In this document: positions 51,615-61,858 of the stretch, piece by piece
How positions within the stretch are numbered: position 1 is the stretch's first letter
How the letters are laid out: every line of letters begins with the position of its first letter
Assembly (NCBI GenBank): GCA_017441925.1
Contig: JAFRUE010000005.1
Location: forward strand, 118,294-182,293
Reading direction: 5' to 3'
DNA length: 64,000 nt
From: Bacillota bacterium
Lineage (GTDB): Bacteria > Bacillota > Clostridia > Lachnospirales > Bianqueaceae
Made by a program: the position numbers and the translations under genes
Notes under the pieces: model-generated
Told to the model about the DNA's origin: nothing
The model's database searches: none
Seen by the model: the letters and a program-made list of their open reading frames with translations, nothing else

Positions 51615-52733
51615 TTATTGTCCCAGCAGCGCAAGGCCGTGAGTTTGCACATCACCGTTTACAGCAGCATAGATCCACTCCGCAACGCTAACGCCGTCCT
51701 CCAGCTTGTCAAAAACATTGCCGGAAATGATTGTATGCTGTGTGTTATGCGTTTCTGCGTCTTCTCCGGCGCTCCAGATATAGATGCCGATCCCTGGGAT
51801 CTGCGTCTGCAGCCCTGCAACCATCTTTGTAAGATCCGCCTGAAATTGGTCGCCAAGCGCCTTGGTTTTGTCCATCTTCCCTGTGTTGATGTATGACTGA
51901 TACTGCATCAACGTATCGTCCCGGTAGGAACAGTCAAAAAGAATCTTGACACTGTCGCCTCGCTTTGCATACAGAGCTGTCAGACTGTCCAGCACAAGAT
52001 TGTCCGTTGTAAGCCGATCGGAAATCTCCGTCGGCGATTGCCAGAGATTTACCGCTGTCTCGTGCCATCCGTCATAGAGCAGCAACGAGCTGTCTACGCA
52101 GACCGTGACATTCTCAACTGAGGGAAACCGGTCAATCACATCGTCGGCCAGAAGCGAGGTTGCAAAGCCGCCAGCGGAGAAGCCGGTTATGAGCAGAGTA
52201 TCCGGCTCTCCTACATAGGGTTTGACTTGCTCGACGAATGCGGCGTAATTGCTGTAGCCGGTGTGATAAACGGTTTTTCCGTTTCCTTTGTATACACCGG
52301 TCCCTGCGTGGAAGTCACCGGTGGCGTAGGGAATCACAATAAAGCTCCAGTCCTTGAAGGGGTTGTTTTCTGCGTTACTCCCGATTCCACCCTCCGCTAC
52401 AAAGTCCTGTGCCTGCGTGGTTGTTGCGTAAAATTTTGTTCCGCTCTCTGAGGTTTCCGGCGTAATGCTCACTCCACCGCCGAAGAAATAGACGACGACC
52501 TTATTTTCAGTGCCCTTTTTAAAGATTCCGTGCCACTCGCTGCCGTTCGAGGATTGGGTACCATCCACCGCCACATCATACCACTTTCCGATTTCCGGCT
52601 CGCCCGTCAACTTCGGAAAGTTTTTGAGAAAGATCATTTTCAGCAGTGCAAACACACCCAGTGCAAGGATCACAAGCACACAGGCAAGAATGAGCAGCAC
52701 CTTCTTGGTTTTTCCGTGTTTTTTCTTTTCCAT
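51615..52733 (-). CDS. Membrane-anchored pectin-acetylesterase-like protein
   Basis: Alpha/beta hydrolase-like protein of 372 aa of the pectin acetylesterase type. A membrane anchor spans residues 10-33, after a Lys-rich start. Catalytic parts are the oxyanion loop VYFFGGGVS, the nucleophile S186 in TGFSAGGFATSLL and the C-terminal His in HNTQHTIISGN. It should remove acetyl groups from polysaccharide outside the membrane. GAAGGAG precedes the ATG at 52733. A soluble relative is encoded at 61855-62979. Confidence 0.83.
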   Translation of the reverse strand: MEKKKHGKTKKVLLILACVLVILALGVFALLKMIFLKNFPKLTGEPEIGKWYDVAVDGTQSSNGSEWHGIFKKGTENKVVVYFFGGGVSITPETSESGTKFYATTTQAQDFVAEGGIGSNAENNPFKDWSFIVIPYATGDFHAGTGVYKGNGKTVYHTGYSNYAAFVEQVKPYVGEPDTLLITGFSAGGFATSLLADDVIDRFPSVENVTVCVDSSLLLYDGWHETAVNLWQSPTEISDRLTTDNLVLDSLTALYAKRGDSVKILFDCSYRDDTLMQYQSYINTGKMDKTKALGDQFQADLTKMVAGLQTQIPGIGIYIWSAGEDAETHNTQHTIISGNVFDKLEDGVSVAEWIYAAVNGDVQTHGLALLGQ

Positions 52734-52746
52734 CTGTTCTCCTTCT

Positions 52747-55167
52747 TTATGATCCCATAGTGACTTGTACAATTGCTTTTGAGCGCTTGCTCAGAATCCT
52801 GTCCGTTAAGAGCGGTCCGTTCTCCCGGTCGATTCTCTCGCCATTGACCCGTATTTCCTTGACCCCATGCTGGACATGATCGGGATTCTCTACCTTGATC
52901 GTTAGCTTGCAGCCACGGAAGCTGCGCTCTACGGTATAGCTGTCCCATTCAGCGGGGATCGACGGGTCGATCAAAAGGCCTTTCAGCGTGGGGCGGATGC
53001 CCAGCAGATATTGGGTTGCCACCACATCCATCCAGGCTGCCGTGCCGGTGACCTGAGAAACGCAGCCCCGTCCAAACTTCTCATTGTCCTTGCCCAGCAG
53101 GGTGGAGCAGTAGGCATAGGCCTCCGCGTGATAGCGATCCACGCCGATCTTTTTGATGACTTCATTGGGCATGATTTGTATGTAATACTTCCAGGCTCGA
53201 TCACCGTGCCCCAGCAGGGCTTCCGCCATGATGGCCCAGCAGTTGGCCTGACAGAACACACCGCCGTTTTCCGAGTACCCGGCAGGGAGACCGTTGACCA
53301 TGGCTGCCTCCTTACTGGGCCAGCCGGGATAGCCGGGGGTGTTGAGCAGCAATCCCATGCCGGTGTCCAGTTCCCGGGCAGCGCTGTCCATGGCCTCGAC
53401 CTGATGTTCCTTACAGGCATCCGCAATCACCATCCAGCTCTGAACGTTCAGCCAGATCCGGGCGTGCGCCTGCGTGCGCGTGCCGATGGGCCGGGCCTCA
53501 TCGTCCAGGCCCCGCAGGAACCACTGGCCGTCCCAGGCGTATTGCTCCAGCGCCTTTTCCTGCTTTTCAATGCGCAAACGAAACGGCTCTGCACTTTGTC
53601 CGCGCGCCTCGGCCATTTCGCTGAGCTGGCGCAGGGCGTAGATGTGCTGCTGGGAAACCATGATGCTCTCACCCCTGCCTTTGCGGCCGAAGGGCCCGAG
53701 ATGATCATTCCAGTCCGAGAACAGAATCAGTGGTAGGCCGCGCTCGCCCAGATGCTTCTCGGTGAAGTCCACACCGCGCAGCAGATGCTCCCACAGCGTG
53801 GCGGAGCCTGCGGGCGTCACCAGATCTTTCCCAAGGAACGGGACCTCCTTGTCCAGGAAGCACAGATCGCCGGTTTCCGCGGCGATGGCATAGGCCAGAT
53901 ACACCATCCAGATATGATCGTCCGAGCGGGTGATGTCCTGCGGCGGACGATTCTCCTCCGGCCATGCAGTGTGAACGGCGTGACCGTCTTCCAACTGCTG
54001 GGAAGCGAGATAATATAGCATCTCCTTTGCCCATTCCGGCTTGCGGTAGGCCTGGGCAAGCATGTCCTGCGCCGAATCACGGAAGCCGATGCCGCGCACG
54101 CCGGAGGCGTCCGAGCTGATGGAACGGGAATAGCGGGCCGTCTGCACGCTCTGCAATGGGTTCCAGATGTTGATCATTCGCTGGGCATCCACGTTCGGGA
54201 GTACACATTGCAGGACGCTTAAATGCTCGCTCCACCAGGTCTGCAGCTTTGCAAGCTGCTGATCTGCTGTGCCGTCTTTACGAAGGACGGTCAGCACGTT
54301 CTTTGCACCGGCCACAGCCTTGTCATAGTCAGACAGCGCTCCCTCGGTCACGCCGAGGAAGAAATGAATCTGCTTTTCCTCCCCCACCTGCAATCTGACA
54401 TGGGTATGCAGCGCGCCGCAGGGCTCGCCGCCCTGCAGATTGGTGTTGGACAGAGTAGCGCCTTCGACCTCGGCTGGATTGCGTTCATCCCGGTAATTGC
54501 CGCAGAACACGTCCCGGTTGCAGCAGAAGGAGTCGATCTTGGCGTCCGAGCCGAAATACACCAGCGGGGATTCGTCCTTGCGCGGGTGCATCCAGGCGGT
54601 GTAGGCGTAGGTGATCGCCTGCAGATCCTCGTCGAATACGGCGCGGGTGTTCCATTTGAGATAGTAGCCGAGGATATTTTCCTCTCTCGCCATGAACTGC
54701 GACAGCTCCACATAAGCGAACACGTCACATTCCACGCTCTCGCCCTTCTTGTTGCGAAGCGCGACCTCCCAGATCAGAGTGTCGCTGTCCTGCGCCATAA
54801 AGAGCTTCAGACTGGCGGTCAGTCCGTCCTTCTCGGCAGTAAATTCCGACCAGCCGGGATGGTGTGCTGCCTCGCGGTGATCCACCTTTGTCTCGCAGGG
54901 GCGGAACGTGGGTGACCAGACGGTTCCATCCTCCATGCGGATATACACATAGAAACCCGGAGAGTCGATGGGCAGGTTATAGAAGCGATAGCGCGTGACG
55001 CGAAACAGCATCGGCGTCAGCCACCAGCTCATGCCGCCGCCCGCCTGGGATATAAAAGCGTGCATCCTGCCGTTGGAGAGATAGTTGATCCACGGCGAGG
55101 GCAGGTCGAATTTGTCAAAGCGGATCTCCCGCTGTTCGTCGTGAAAGGTATAGGGCAGTTTATCCAT
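52747..55167 (-). CDS. GH94 family oligosaccharide phosphorylase-like enzyme
   Basis: Cytoplasmic protein of 806 aa like cellobiose/cellodextrin phosphorylases. The general acid is probably D488 in FSDWNDHLGPFG. The N-terminal beta-sandwich (YLSNGRMHAFISQAGGGMSWW) and the toroid with FRDSAQDML and GYSENGGVFCQANCWAIMAEALLG are typical. It should split a beta-linked oligosaccharide with phosphate; the exact sugar is unknown. AAGGAG precedes the ATG at 55167. It overlaps the GH78 gene by eight bases in the same operon. Confidence 0.87.
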   Translation of the reverse strand: MDKLPYTFHDEQREIRFDKFDLPSPWINYLSNGRMHAFISQAGGGMSWWLTPMLFRVTRYRFYNLPIDSPGFYVYIRMEDGTVWSPTFRPCETKVDHREAAHHPGWSEFTAEKDGLTASLKLFMAQDSDTLIWEVALRNKKGESVECDVFAYVELSQFMAREENILGYYLKWNTRAVFDEDLQAITYAYTAWMHPRKDESPLVYFGSDAKIDSFCCNRDVFCGNYRDERNPAEVEGATLSNTNLQGGEPCGALHTHVRLQVGEEKQIHFFLGVTEGALSDYDKAVAGAKNVLTVLRKDGTADQQLAKLQTWWSEHLSVLQCVLPNVDAQRMINIWNPLQSVQTARYSRSISSDASGVRGIGFRDSAQDMLAQAYRKPEWAKEMLYYLASQQLEDGHAVHTAWPEENRPPQDITRSDDHIWMVYLAYAIAAETGDLCFLDKEVPFLGKDLVTPAGSATLWEHLLRGVDFTEKHLGERGLPLILFSDWNDHLGPFGRKGRGESIMVSQQHIYALRQLSEMAEARGQSAEPFRLRIEKQEKALEQYAWDGQWFLRGLDDEARPIGTRTQAHARIWLNVQSWMVIADACKEHQVEAMDSAARELDTGMGLLLNTPGYPGWPSKEAAMVNGLPAGYSENGGVFCQANCWAIMAEALLGHGDRAWKYYIQIMPNEVIKKIGVDRYHAEAYAYCSTLLGKDNEKFGRGCVSQVTGTAAWMDVVATQYLLGIRPTLKGLLIDPSIPAEWDSYTVERSFRGCKLTIKVENPDHVQHGVKEIRVNGERIDRENGPLLTDRILSKRSKAIVQVTMGS

Positions 55168-57490
55168 GGAGTTCTCCTTCAAAGCGATAATTACCGGCAA
55201 AGAGCGTCTCTGTTCTACCGTTGGGCAGCGTCAGATGAGCCCCCGTCTCCTCCGGAACGGTGCAGGTGTAGACAAAGCGGTCGCCGTCTTTCTCCCAACG
55301 GGAATAGATCAGGCCGTACTGTGTCCGATAGCTCGCCTCAGCCCAGGTGAGGAAGCCGCCGATCACGGGCTTAAGCTCGAATTCCTTGAAGCCGGGAGCG
55401 TCAAAGGTGGGACGTATGCCCGCCACATATTCAAACAGAAACTGGCAGACCGCGCCAAAAGAATAATGATTGAAGCTGTCCCGGAACACGTCCATGCCGT
55501 CCCAGTTTTCCAGCATGGTGGTCGCTCCGAGGGTGATCGGGTGCAGCCAACCGGGCTTGTCCGTCTTCTCAAGAATGCGGAAGGCCTCATCCACAAGGCC
55601 GTTGTCGCAGAGCGTGGGCAGCAGGTAAACGGTGGACAGGAAGCCGGTGTTCAGATGGCAGCCTGCCGCCTCCAGCTCCTGTTTGAGCTGCTCGATTACC
55701 AGCGGCTTCTTTGCCTCACTGACCATATCCAGCGCCAACGCACGGATATATGCCGCCTGATGCCCCTTTTGGATCACGCCGTCGCTGTCTATGAGGTACA
55801 TATCATAGGCGGTTTTGATTTTTGCTGACAATGCCTGGTACTTCTTTGCGTCTTCTGTCTTGCCGAGGATGCGGGCCATATGCGAGAGATTATCACAGCT
55901 GCGCTTGGTGTAGGCGGTGGCCACCTCCGGCTTGCCGTACTTCGCCATGTGGGTCACATAGTCCGCCGCCGTACCGCCCTTCATAAACAGTTCAATGACC
56001 TCCGGCGCGGGCGGCAGGGGCTCGTTCCATTCTCCGTAGTGAAAGCGGGTGTCATAGATGAGATCTCCATCGCCGTTTGCGTACCACGGCTTATCGGCGT
56101 ACAGGGAATTTTGTTCCTTCATGCAGCGCAGGGAGAACTCAACCCACTTTTTTGCTGTGTTGTAATGCTCCTCCAGGAAGGATATGTCGCCGTACATCAG
56201 ATACATCTGGTACGGGATCCACACAGCGGAATCTCCCCAGCCCACGCTGTCCTCGCCGATGTTGCCTTCACCGGTCGGTCCGGCCAGTGCCATGGCAGGG
56301 TTGGATGCTTGTATGACCTTCAGTTCTTCCGGATTGTGGACGCTGGAAGTGGATGGAAAGGTAATGCCGAGCTTGCCGCTATCGTACTGCTCGATGGTCT
56401 GATCCGCCAGCCATTTCCTGAAGAACTGCCGCACGTCCATGAAATACGCTGCTGTTCGGCAGTAGATCATGGCGTCGCCCGTCCAGGCGTTGCGTTCGCG
56501 GGTGGGGCAGTCTACCGGAACGTCCAGGAAATTGCCCTTCTGGCTCCAGCGGGCGTTTTCTACCAGCTGATTGATCAGCTTGTTGGAGCAGCGGAAGTCG
56601 CCGGTTTCCTCCATGTCGGAGTAAACAGCGATCGCCTCAAAGTCTGCGTCCTCTATGCCTTCCACAAGTGCATAACGGAAGCCGAACACGGCAAAGTGCG
56701 GCGTGTAGGTTTCTGTTTCCGCACCCTTGCAGATGTAGGTAATCTCCTGAAAATCCGCTTTCCCGCCGTCGCAGTTTGCGGTGGAGAATTTACCGTCCGG
56801 GGCAAGGCTCTCGCCGTGCTTGAGATGCACAACCTGTCCGGGCCTGGTATTGCGGAGGGTCATCTTCACATAGCCCGCGAGATTCTGGCTGAAGTCGATC
56901 ACAAGGTTTCCCGCGGCGTCGTGCATGGGCTTGCCCGGAAAGCGCTCCTTTTCCCGCACAGGGACGCTCTGGTTCTCGATCAGCGCTCCCTCGGTGTGCT
57001 CGACACAGAGGGCTGCTTTTTGCCAGCCGTGGAGCTCCAGACGGGCATCATAGACCTCGCCCTTTTGTAAGTCTGTCCGCACGATGGGGCCGAGGCCGAC
57101 CTCCCAAGCTTCATCCGTGGAGAGCGCCTCTTCGCTGCCATCGGCGTAAACAAGCCTTAGCTCACCCCAGAGTGAGAGCGTATAGCCGAAGTTGTTGTTC
57201 CAACGCCACCATCCGTCGCCCACCGTTACGCGCAGCTCATTGTCGCCCTCCTGCAAGAGGCTGCGCACATCATACTCCTGAACCTGGATGCGGTAGTAAT
57301 AACTGGTCAGCCCCGGCATGAACTTGTTTTCCGTCACGCGCACGCCATTCAGCTCCGCCTCATAGACGCCGTGGGCAGTCAGACGCAGATGGGCAGTTTT
57401 GATTTTGCTGCGCACTTCAAAGCACCGCCGAAACACAGGCACAAGCCTCGTTTCCCGGTTATCACCGGGATGGCAGATCCAATCAGCCAT
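55160..57490 (-). CDS. GH78 alpha-L-rhamnosidase
   Basis: Intracellular rhamnosidase of 776 aa with no signal peptide. An N-terminal beta domain with a jelly-roll fold precedes the (alpha/alpha)6 barrel. Family landmarks are NFLDVPVDCPTRERNAWTGDAMI (candidate acid residues) and HYSFGAVCQFLFEYVAGIRP. It should release rhamnose from imported oligosaccharides, for example those of rhamnogalacturonan. Its ATG at 57490 shares one base with the stop of the GH3 gene. Confidence 0.88.
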   Translation of the reverse strand: MADWICHPGDNRETRLVPVFRRCFEVRSKIKTAHLRLTAHGVYEAELNGVRVTENKFMPGLTSYYYRIQVQEYDVRSLLQEGDNELRVTVGDGWWRWNNNFGYTLSLWGELRLVYADGSEEALSTDEAWEVGLGPIVRTDLQKGEVYDARLELHGWQKAALCVEHTEGALIENQSVPVREKERFPGKPMHDAAGNLVIDFSQNLAGYVKMTLRNTRPGQVVHLKHGESLAPDGKFSTANCDGGKADFQEITYICKGAETETYTPHFAVFGFRYALVEGIEDADFEAIAVYSDMEETGDFRCSNKLINQLVENARWSQKGNFLDVPVDCPTRERNAWTGDAMIYCRTAAYFMDVRQFFRKWLADQTIEQYDSGKLGITFPSTSSVHNPEELKVIQASNPAMALAGPTGEGNIGEDSVGWGDSAVWIPYQMYLMYGDISFLEEHYNTAKKWVEFSLRCMKEQNSLYADKPWYANGDGDLIYDTRFHYGEWNEPLPPAPEVIELFMKGGTAADYVTHMAKYGKPEVATAYTKRSCDNLSHMARILGKTEDAKKYQALSAKIKTAYDMYLIDSDGVIQKGHQAAYIRALALDMVSEAKKPLVIEQLKQELEAAGCHLNTGFLSTVYLLPTLCDNGLVDEAFRILEKTDKPGWLHPITLGATTMLENWDGMDVFRDSFNHYSFGAVCQFLFEYVAGIRPTFDAPGFKEFELKPVIGGFLTWAEASYRTQYGLIYSRWEKDGDRFVYTCTVPEETGAHLTLPNGRTETLFAGNYRFEGELHG

Positions 57491-59931
57491 CAGCTTAAGC
57501 TCCTGGCAAGCGAAAGGATCCGTCCGGCGCATTCTTCCAACTCGGCGCGTGTGATCGTCCCGTCTTTTAGCCCGGCGAGGATGCCGTCCACGTCCTCCTT
57601 GGTGCCGGACATCATCAGGTCGTTGCCCGCTTTGATGCAGAGTGCCGGGCTGGAAGCGCCGTAGACGCCCAGATTGAACTTGTCGTTGGTGGTGCCCCAG
57701 TCGGTCATAACGATGCCCTCAAAGCCCCACTCGCCCCGCAGCACCGTTGTGATCAGGTCGCGGCGGTTTGCGGTATGGATGCCGCCCAGCAGGTTGTAGG
57801 AGGTCATCAGCGCCTTGGGGGCGGCTTCCTTTACGCATATCTCAAAGCCTTTGAGGTAAATTTCCCGCAAAGCCCTCTGTGATACCACGCTGTTGGAACC
57901 GAAGCGGTTGGTCTCCTGATTGTTGCAGGCAAAGTGCTTGATGGTGACGGCGCACTTTTCATGCCTCTGTACGCCGCGTGTCATCGCCGCAGCGGTCTTT
58001 CCGGAGATCAGGGGATCCTCCGAATAGTATTCAAAGTTCCGACCGCAGAGCGGGCTGCGGTGAATGTTCAGAGCCGGTGCCAGCCAGATGTTTGCACCAA
58101 AGAGCTCCATTTCCGCTCCGACCAAGTCACCGCACTCTTCTGCCACGGCACCGTTCCAGGCTTGGGCCAGGGCTGTCCCGATTGGAATGGCGGAAGCGTA
58201 GTGATACAGTACCGTTTGGCTTTTTGCTTTTTCCTCATTCTGCCGCAGCTTCAGCCGGATCAGCTGCTGGATCTCGGGAGGGAGAATATGGAGGATACTG
58301 TGAAAGGCTTCGAAATCCAGACTCTCCTGACCGTCCGCCGTCTCCATGTACCTGGTGGCAAGACGAAGCCCCGCAGGGCCATCGGCCATGACGATGGCGC
58401 CATAGCCCTTTTCTGTCACAATAGCCGCGGTTTCGCCCGCGCCGCCCGCCAGACGGGAGGCGGAATTGCCGATGATGGCCGCCATGCCCTCTGCGTCCGA
58501 GTGCTTTCCCACGCAGATTGTGGCCAGCTCCCGGTCAGAGAAGCCGGACAGGTCCTCCGATCCGATGTGCTCCCGGTCAATGCTTTCCCGATCATAGTGT
58601 CCGATACGGCCAAGCGAGGCTGCGGAAACCGGGATGCACGGCAGATCTTCGAGAATCTCCCTCACAATCTGTGGATTCCAGTCTTTGAAATCGGCCTCGC
58701 CGCCGGAATGACTGAGGGTCGCGGAAGCTGCATCCCCATCCAGCGATACGATTCCAATCGGTGTGCCGCCGAGGCTGAACAGGTATTTCCCTCGCTCCAG
58801 CAGCCAGCAGTCGTTTTCCGCATCCCAACTGGCCATATTCTCCAGGGGGAGTTTCAGCATAAGAACCTCGCTCTCACCGGGAGCAAGTTCTCGGGTCTTG
58901 GCATAAGCGCCCAACTCCCGCAGAGGCTTGACGAACTTGCCGCCCGGCGCGGAATAATAGAGCTGTGCGATCTCCTTTCCGGGGAAGCGGCCGGTATTGC
59001 TGATCTTCGCCTTTACGCTTACGATCCCGTTTTCCACCTCGAAAGCGGTGCATTCCGTCTCAAATTCTGTGTAGCTCAGGCCGTAGCCAAAGGGGAAAAG
59101 CGTCTTGACGCCTGCCGCGTCATAATAGCGGTAGCCCACGAACACACCTTCCCGATAGCGGGTATCGTCGCGCTGAGCGAAATCCCCGATGGCAGGAAGA
59201 TCTTCGGCCCTGGCCCAAGTGGTGGTGAGCTTGCCGGAAGGAGTGGCTTTCCCCAGCAGCACATCGGCAAAGGCGTCGCCCGTCACGCTGCCCAGCTGGC
59301 TCAGAAGCAAAACATTATTCACCTTGTCCAGCACGGGCGAAATGTCCACCGGGCCGCCCACGTTCAGCACCAGAAGAAACTTTTCATATTGCTCTGCACA
59401 GCGCAGAATATCTCGCTTTTCATCCTCCGTCAGCAGATAGTCCCCCTCGCCTCCGGGACGATCCGCGCCCTCGCCGGAGTTGCGGGCGAGCACGTAAATA
59501 CAAACCTCGCCTTTGCCGTCGATGGGGATCTCATAGCGGGGCTCCGAAGGCGTACGTCCCATGCCGACGAGAAAGACAGACTTGCCCAGTTCCTTCGCTT
59601 CCCGGGCGATATCTTCATAAAAACCCTTGATGGCTTCATCCCGGATGGCCTTGTAGCCGTCCATCCACGGCTTTGTGGTGACGATGAAGCCGGCATCCTC
59701 CAAGCCTTCTTCAATGCTGACCGTGTGGCGTACATTCACGTCGCCGCTTCCGGTGCCTCCCTTGATGGTCTCCCGCGCGCCCGCACCGTACAGCGCGACC
59801 TCGCAGGGAGCAGAAAGTGGGAAGTCTCCGTTCTTTTTCAGCAGCACCATGCACTCCGGCGCAAGCGCTCGGAGCGCCTTTAAGTGTTCTTTTTCAAAGT
59901 CCTGTACCTCAGGGGAATCGATTCTGACCAT
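57490..59931 (-). CDS. GH3 glycosidase with permuted domain order
   Basis: Cytoplasmic beta-glycosidase of 813 aa. The usual C-terminal parts come first: the beta/alpha sandwich (MVLLKKNGDFPL, residues ~25-290) and a fibronectin III-like domain (GYGLSYTEFETEC onward). The catalytic TIM barrel follows from about residue 440, with the nucleophile D744 in GIVMTDWG near the C-terminus. This reversed order is known in some clostridial GH3 enzymes. The substrate is uncertain; a beta-glucoside, xyloside or galactoside are possible. It lies three bases after the acetyl-esterase-like gene start region on the same strand. Confidence 0.88.
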   Translation of the reverse strand: MVRIDSPEVQDFEKEHLKALRALAPECMVLLKKNGDFPLSAPCEVALYGAGARETIKGGTGSGDVNVRHTVSIEEGLEDAGFIVTTKPWMDGYKAIRDEAIKGFYEDIAREAKELGKSVFLVGMGRTPSEPRYEIPIDGKGEVCIYVLARNSGEGADRPGGEGDYLLTEDEKRDILRCAEQYEKFLLVLNVGGPVDISPVLDKVNNVLLLSQLGSVTGDAFADVLLGKATPSGKLTTTWARAEDLPAIGDFAQRDDTRYREGVFVGYRYYDAAGVKTLFPFGYGLSYTEFETECTAFEVENGIVSVKAKISNTGRFPGKEIAQLYYSAPGGKFVKPLRELGAYAKTRELAPGESEVLMLKLPLENMASWDAENDCWLLERGKYLFSLGGTPIGIVSLDGDAASATLSHSGGEADFKDWNPQIVREILEDLPCIPVSAASLGRIGHYDRESIDREHIGSEDLSGFSDRELATICVGKHSDAEGMAAIIGNSASRLAGGAGETAAIVTEKGYGAIVMADGPAGLRLATRYMETADGQESLDFEAFHSILHILPPEIQQLIRLKLRQNEEKAKSQTVLYHYASAIPIGTALAQAWNGAVAEECGDLVGAEMELFGANIWLAPALNIHRSPLCGRNFEYYSEDPLISGKTAAAMTRGVQRHEKCAVTIKHFACNNQETNRFGSNSVVSQRALREIYLKGFEICVKEAAPKALMTSYNLLGGIHTANRRDLITTVLRGEWGFEGIVMTDWGTTNDKFNLGVYGASSPALCIKAGNDLMMSGTKEDVDGILAGLKDGTITRAELEECAGRILSLARSLS

Positions 59932-59933
59932 CT

Positions 59934-60968
59934 TTATTCATCCTCCAGTTTATTGACGAGCTGATGCAGTGCCTTGTCGATCTCCGTGATCGTCTCCGCA
60001 GGAATTTGCACCATCTCCAAGATCTCCCGGGCTGTGTTGTTTCCCACGGCTGCCATCAGTCCTTCCACCGAGAACTGACGTGCTTTTGCAACGGCCTCAA
60101 TGGCGGCAAACATAGGCGCTAGCACGGATTTGGCCTCTTCGCTCTGCTTGCGCAGATGCGAAAGCGTGCAATTTACGCTGAGTACCGGCGCGAAATTACC
60201 GTTCATGGAGAGCGCGCTCACCGGCTCGGTGAAGCCGCCGCGCTTGAGCTTTCCCATAACCTCTCCCAGCCACTGGATACTGTCCGGAACCCAACGAGGC
60301 AGGCGCGGGCAGACGGAATTGGTATTGATCCAGTCTTCGCCGGTGGAAAAGCCGTGTCCGCCGTAGGAATAGATATGGCTTTCAAAAGCAACGCCCTTTT
60401 CAGATAGAGCGAGCTCCATCCGGAGTGTGTTGGAAATATCCACGGTGCGGTCATCCCGCGCCGCAGCAAAGAAACAGGGGCAGGTGGCCGCCGTGACGTG
60501 CTCATGGGGATAGGGCATACCCGGCTGGCACATATCGCAAATGTCCTTCAAAATGGCAGGATATACCAGCACTGCGGCGGCAGGCTTATGCTCCGCCATC
60601 GTCGCGGCGCAGGCCGCCAGATGCCCACCGGCTGAAAAGCCGACAACCGCGATCTTTGCCGTGTCCAAATGCCATTCTTCCGCCCGCTCCTCAATGAGCG
60701 CCATGGCCTGCTCATAGTCCAAGAGCGGCAAAGGCCACTTCCCCTTGGGCGTGCAGGTATAGCGCAGAACAAAGGCCTGGTATCCCGCCTTGAGGTAGGC
60801 CATGGCCACGGGATCGGCCTCCCGGTCAGAGCACATGGCATAGCCACCGCCGGGGATCACCAGCATGGCCGGGCGCTTGGAAAAGCCAAATTCGCCGTCA
60901 ACCTCCTGCAAATATGCGGTCAATGTGACATTTCTTTCCTCATTCAGAATAATTGTTTCTGCCTTCAT
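59934..60968 (-). CDS. Alpha/beta hydrolase, acetyl-xylan-esterase-like
   Basis: Cytoplasmic esterase of 344 aa. The nucleophile is S112 in VVGFSAGGHLAA, the oxyanion region is VIPGGGYAMCS, and the likely acid/His pair lies in AARDDRTVD and GGHGFSTG. The first 250 residues resemble sugar acetyl esterases (XynB-like); the last 90 are extra. The ATG at 60968 follows AGGAG and overlaps the upstream stop by ATGA. Confidence 0.84.
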   Translation of the reverse strand: MKAETIILNEERNVTLTAYLQEVDGEFGFSKRPAMLVIPGGGYAMCSDREADPVAMAYLKAGYQAFVLRYTCTPKGKWPLPLLDYEQAMALIEERAEEWHLDTAKIAVVGFSAGGHLAACAATMAEHKPAAAVLVYPAILKDICDMCQPGMPYPHEHVTAATCPCFFAAARDDRTVDISNTLRMELALSEKGVAFESHIYSYGGHGFSTGEDWINTNSVCPRLPRWVPDSIQWLGEVMGKLKRGGFTEPVSALSMNGNFAPVLSVNCTLSHLRKQSEEAKSVLAPMFAAIEAVAKARQFSVEGLMAAVGNNTAREILEMVQIPAETITEIDKALHQLVNKLEDE

Positions 60969-61858
60969 TTTTCTGCTCCTTTGTTCCAAATGGCCTGCAA
61001 TGTGGAGGCAATATAGTCCTCGGCCTCCTTGGCAAGCGCTTCCTGCTTGGGGTTCTTGGCCTCTTGAGCGGGATACTCCTTGTGATTGACCTCCAAAAAG
61101 CCGTGGATCGCCTCGTCGTACAGTTGAAAGCTCGTTTGCACGCCGTTGGCTTCCAGCCGCTCCCGGTAGGCTTTTCCCGCCTCCGTGAGAGGATCAGAGC
61201 CACAGCAGATAAAGATCGCCGGGGCAATCCCTTTTAGCTGGCTGTCCGCTGCGGCGACAGGAGAGATATAGGGATCGTCGATCCTAACACCCTCCGGGAG
61301 GAAAAATTCATTCATGCTCCAGGCATCCTTGCTGCCCCGGAAAAGGCTTTCCAGCATCTTAAAATCCAGGAAGGCGTAGCACAGCACCTGTGCCGAGACA
61401 TCCACGTCCATATCGTGGAGCATCAGTGTGCTGGCTGCCGCCAGATGCCCGCCCGCCGAGTAGCCAATCAGGGCAAATCTCTCCCTGTCAAGACCGTATT
61501 CATCGGCGTGCGTCCGGAAATACAGCACCGTATCCCGAATTTCCTCCTGCGGGTAGGGAAAAGGCCGAATGTCCAGCTTGGTATAATTGATGTTCACGAT
61601 GAACGCACCACACTTTTCCGCCATATCCAGGCAGTAGCTGTCCATCTGACTGGCATCGCAGCCGACCCATGCACCGCCGTGGATGTTAAACAGCACCGGC
61701 CAGGGCTTCGCAGTATGCTGCGGACGATAAAGGAGCACGTCGATGCCCTTCTTCCCGCTTCGCGGTACCAGAAAGCGCTCACCGACGGGGTTTTTCCAGA
61801 CTTCTTTTTTCCGCTTTGCCCGAACAGCAAGCTTCATAGCTGCAAGCTTCAGATTCAT
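60965..61858 (-). CDS. HSL-type alpha/beta hydrolase
   Basis: Cytoplasmic esterase of 297 aa of the hormone-sensitive-lipase type. It has the oxyanion motif HGG at residues 60-62 and nucleophile S134 in GYSAGGHLAA. The catalytic Asp is probably in GSDPLTEAG and His in EAIHGFLEV. Substrate is probably an ester on the glycan handled by this operon. It is coupled at both ends by ATGA overlaps. Its sequence is close to the third esterase at 62957-63865. Confidence 0.85.
   Translation of the reverse strand: MNLKLAAMKLAVRAKRKKEVWKNPVGERFLVPRSGKKGIDVLLYRPQHTAKPWPVLFNIHGGAWVGCDASQMDSYCLDMAEKCGAFIVNINYTKLDIRPFPYPQEEIRDTVLYFRTHADEYGLDRERFALIGYSAGGHLAAASTLMLHDMDVDVSAQVLCYAFLDFKMLESLFRGSKDAWSMNEFFLPEGVRIDDPYISPVAAADSQLKGIAPAIFICCGSDPLTEAGKAYRERLEANGVQTSFQLYDEAIHGFLEVNHKEYPAQEAKNPKQEALAKEAEDYIASTLQAIWNKGAEK

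Noticed and set aside
57934..59883. Long open frame (649 codons) on the plus strand opposite the GH3 gene
   Set aside because: It mirrors the GH3 gene in the opposite strand, has no ribosome-binding site and no recognisable domain. Codon bias in GC-rich genes creates such frames.
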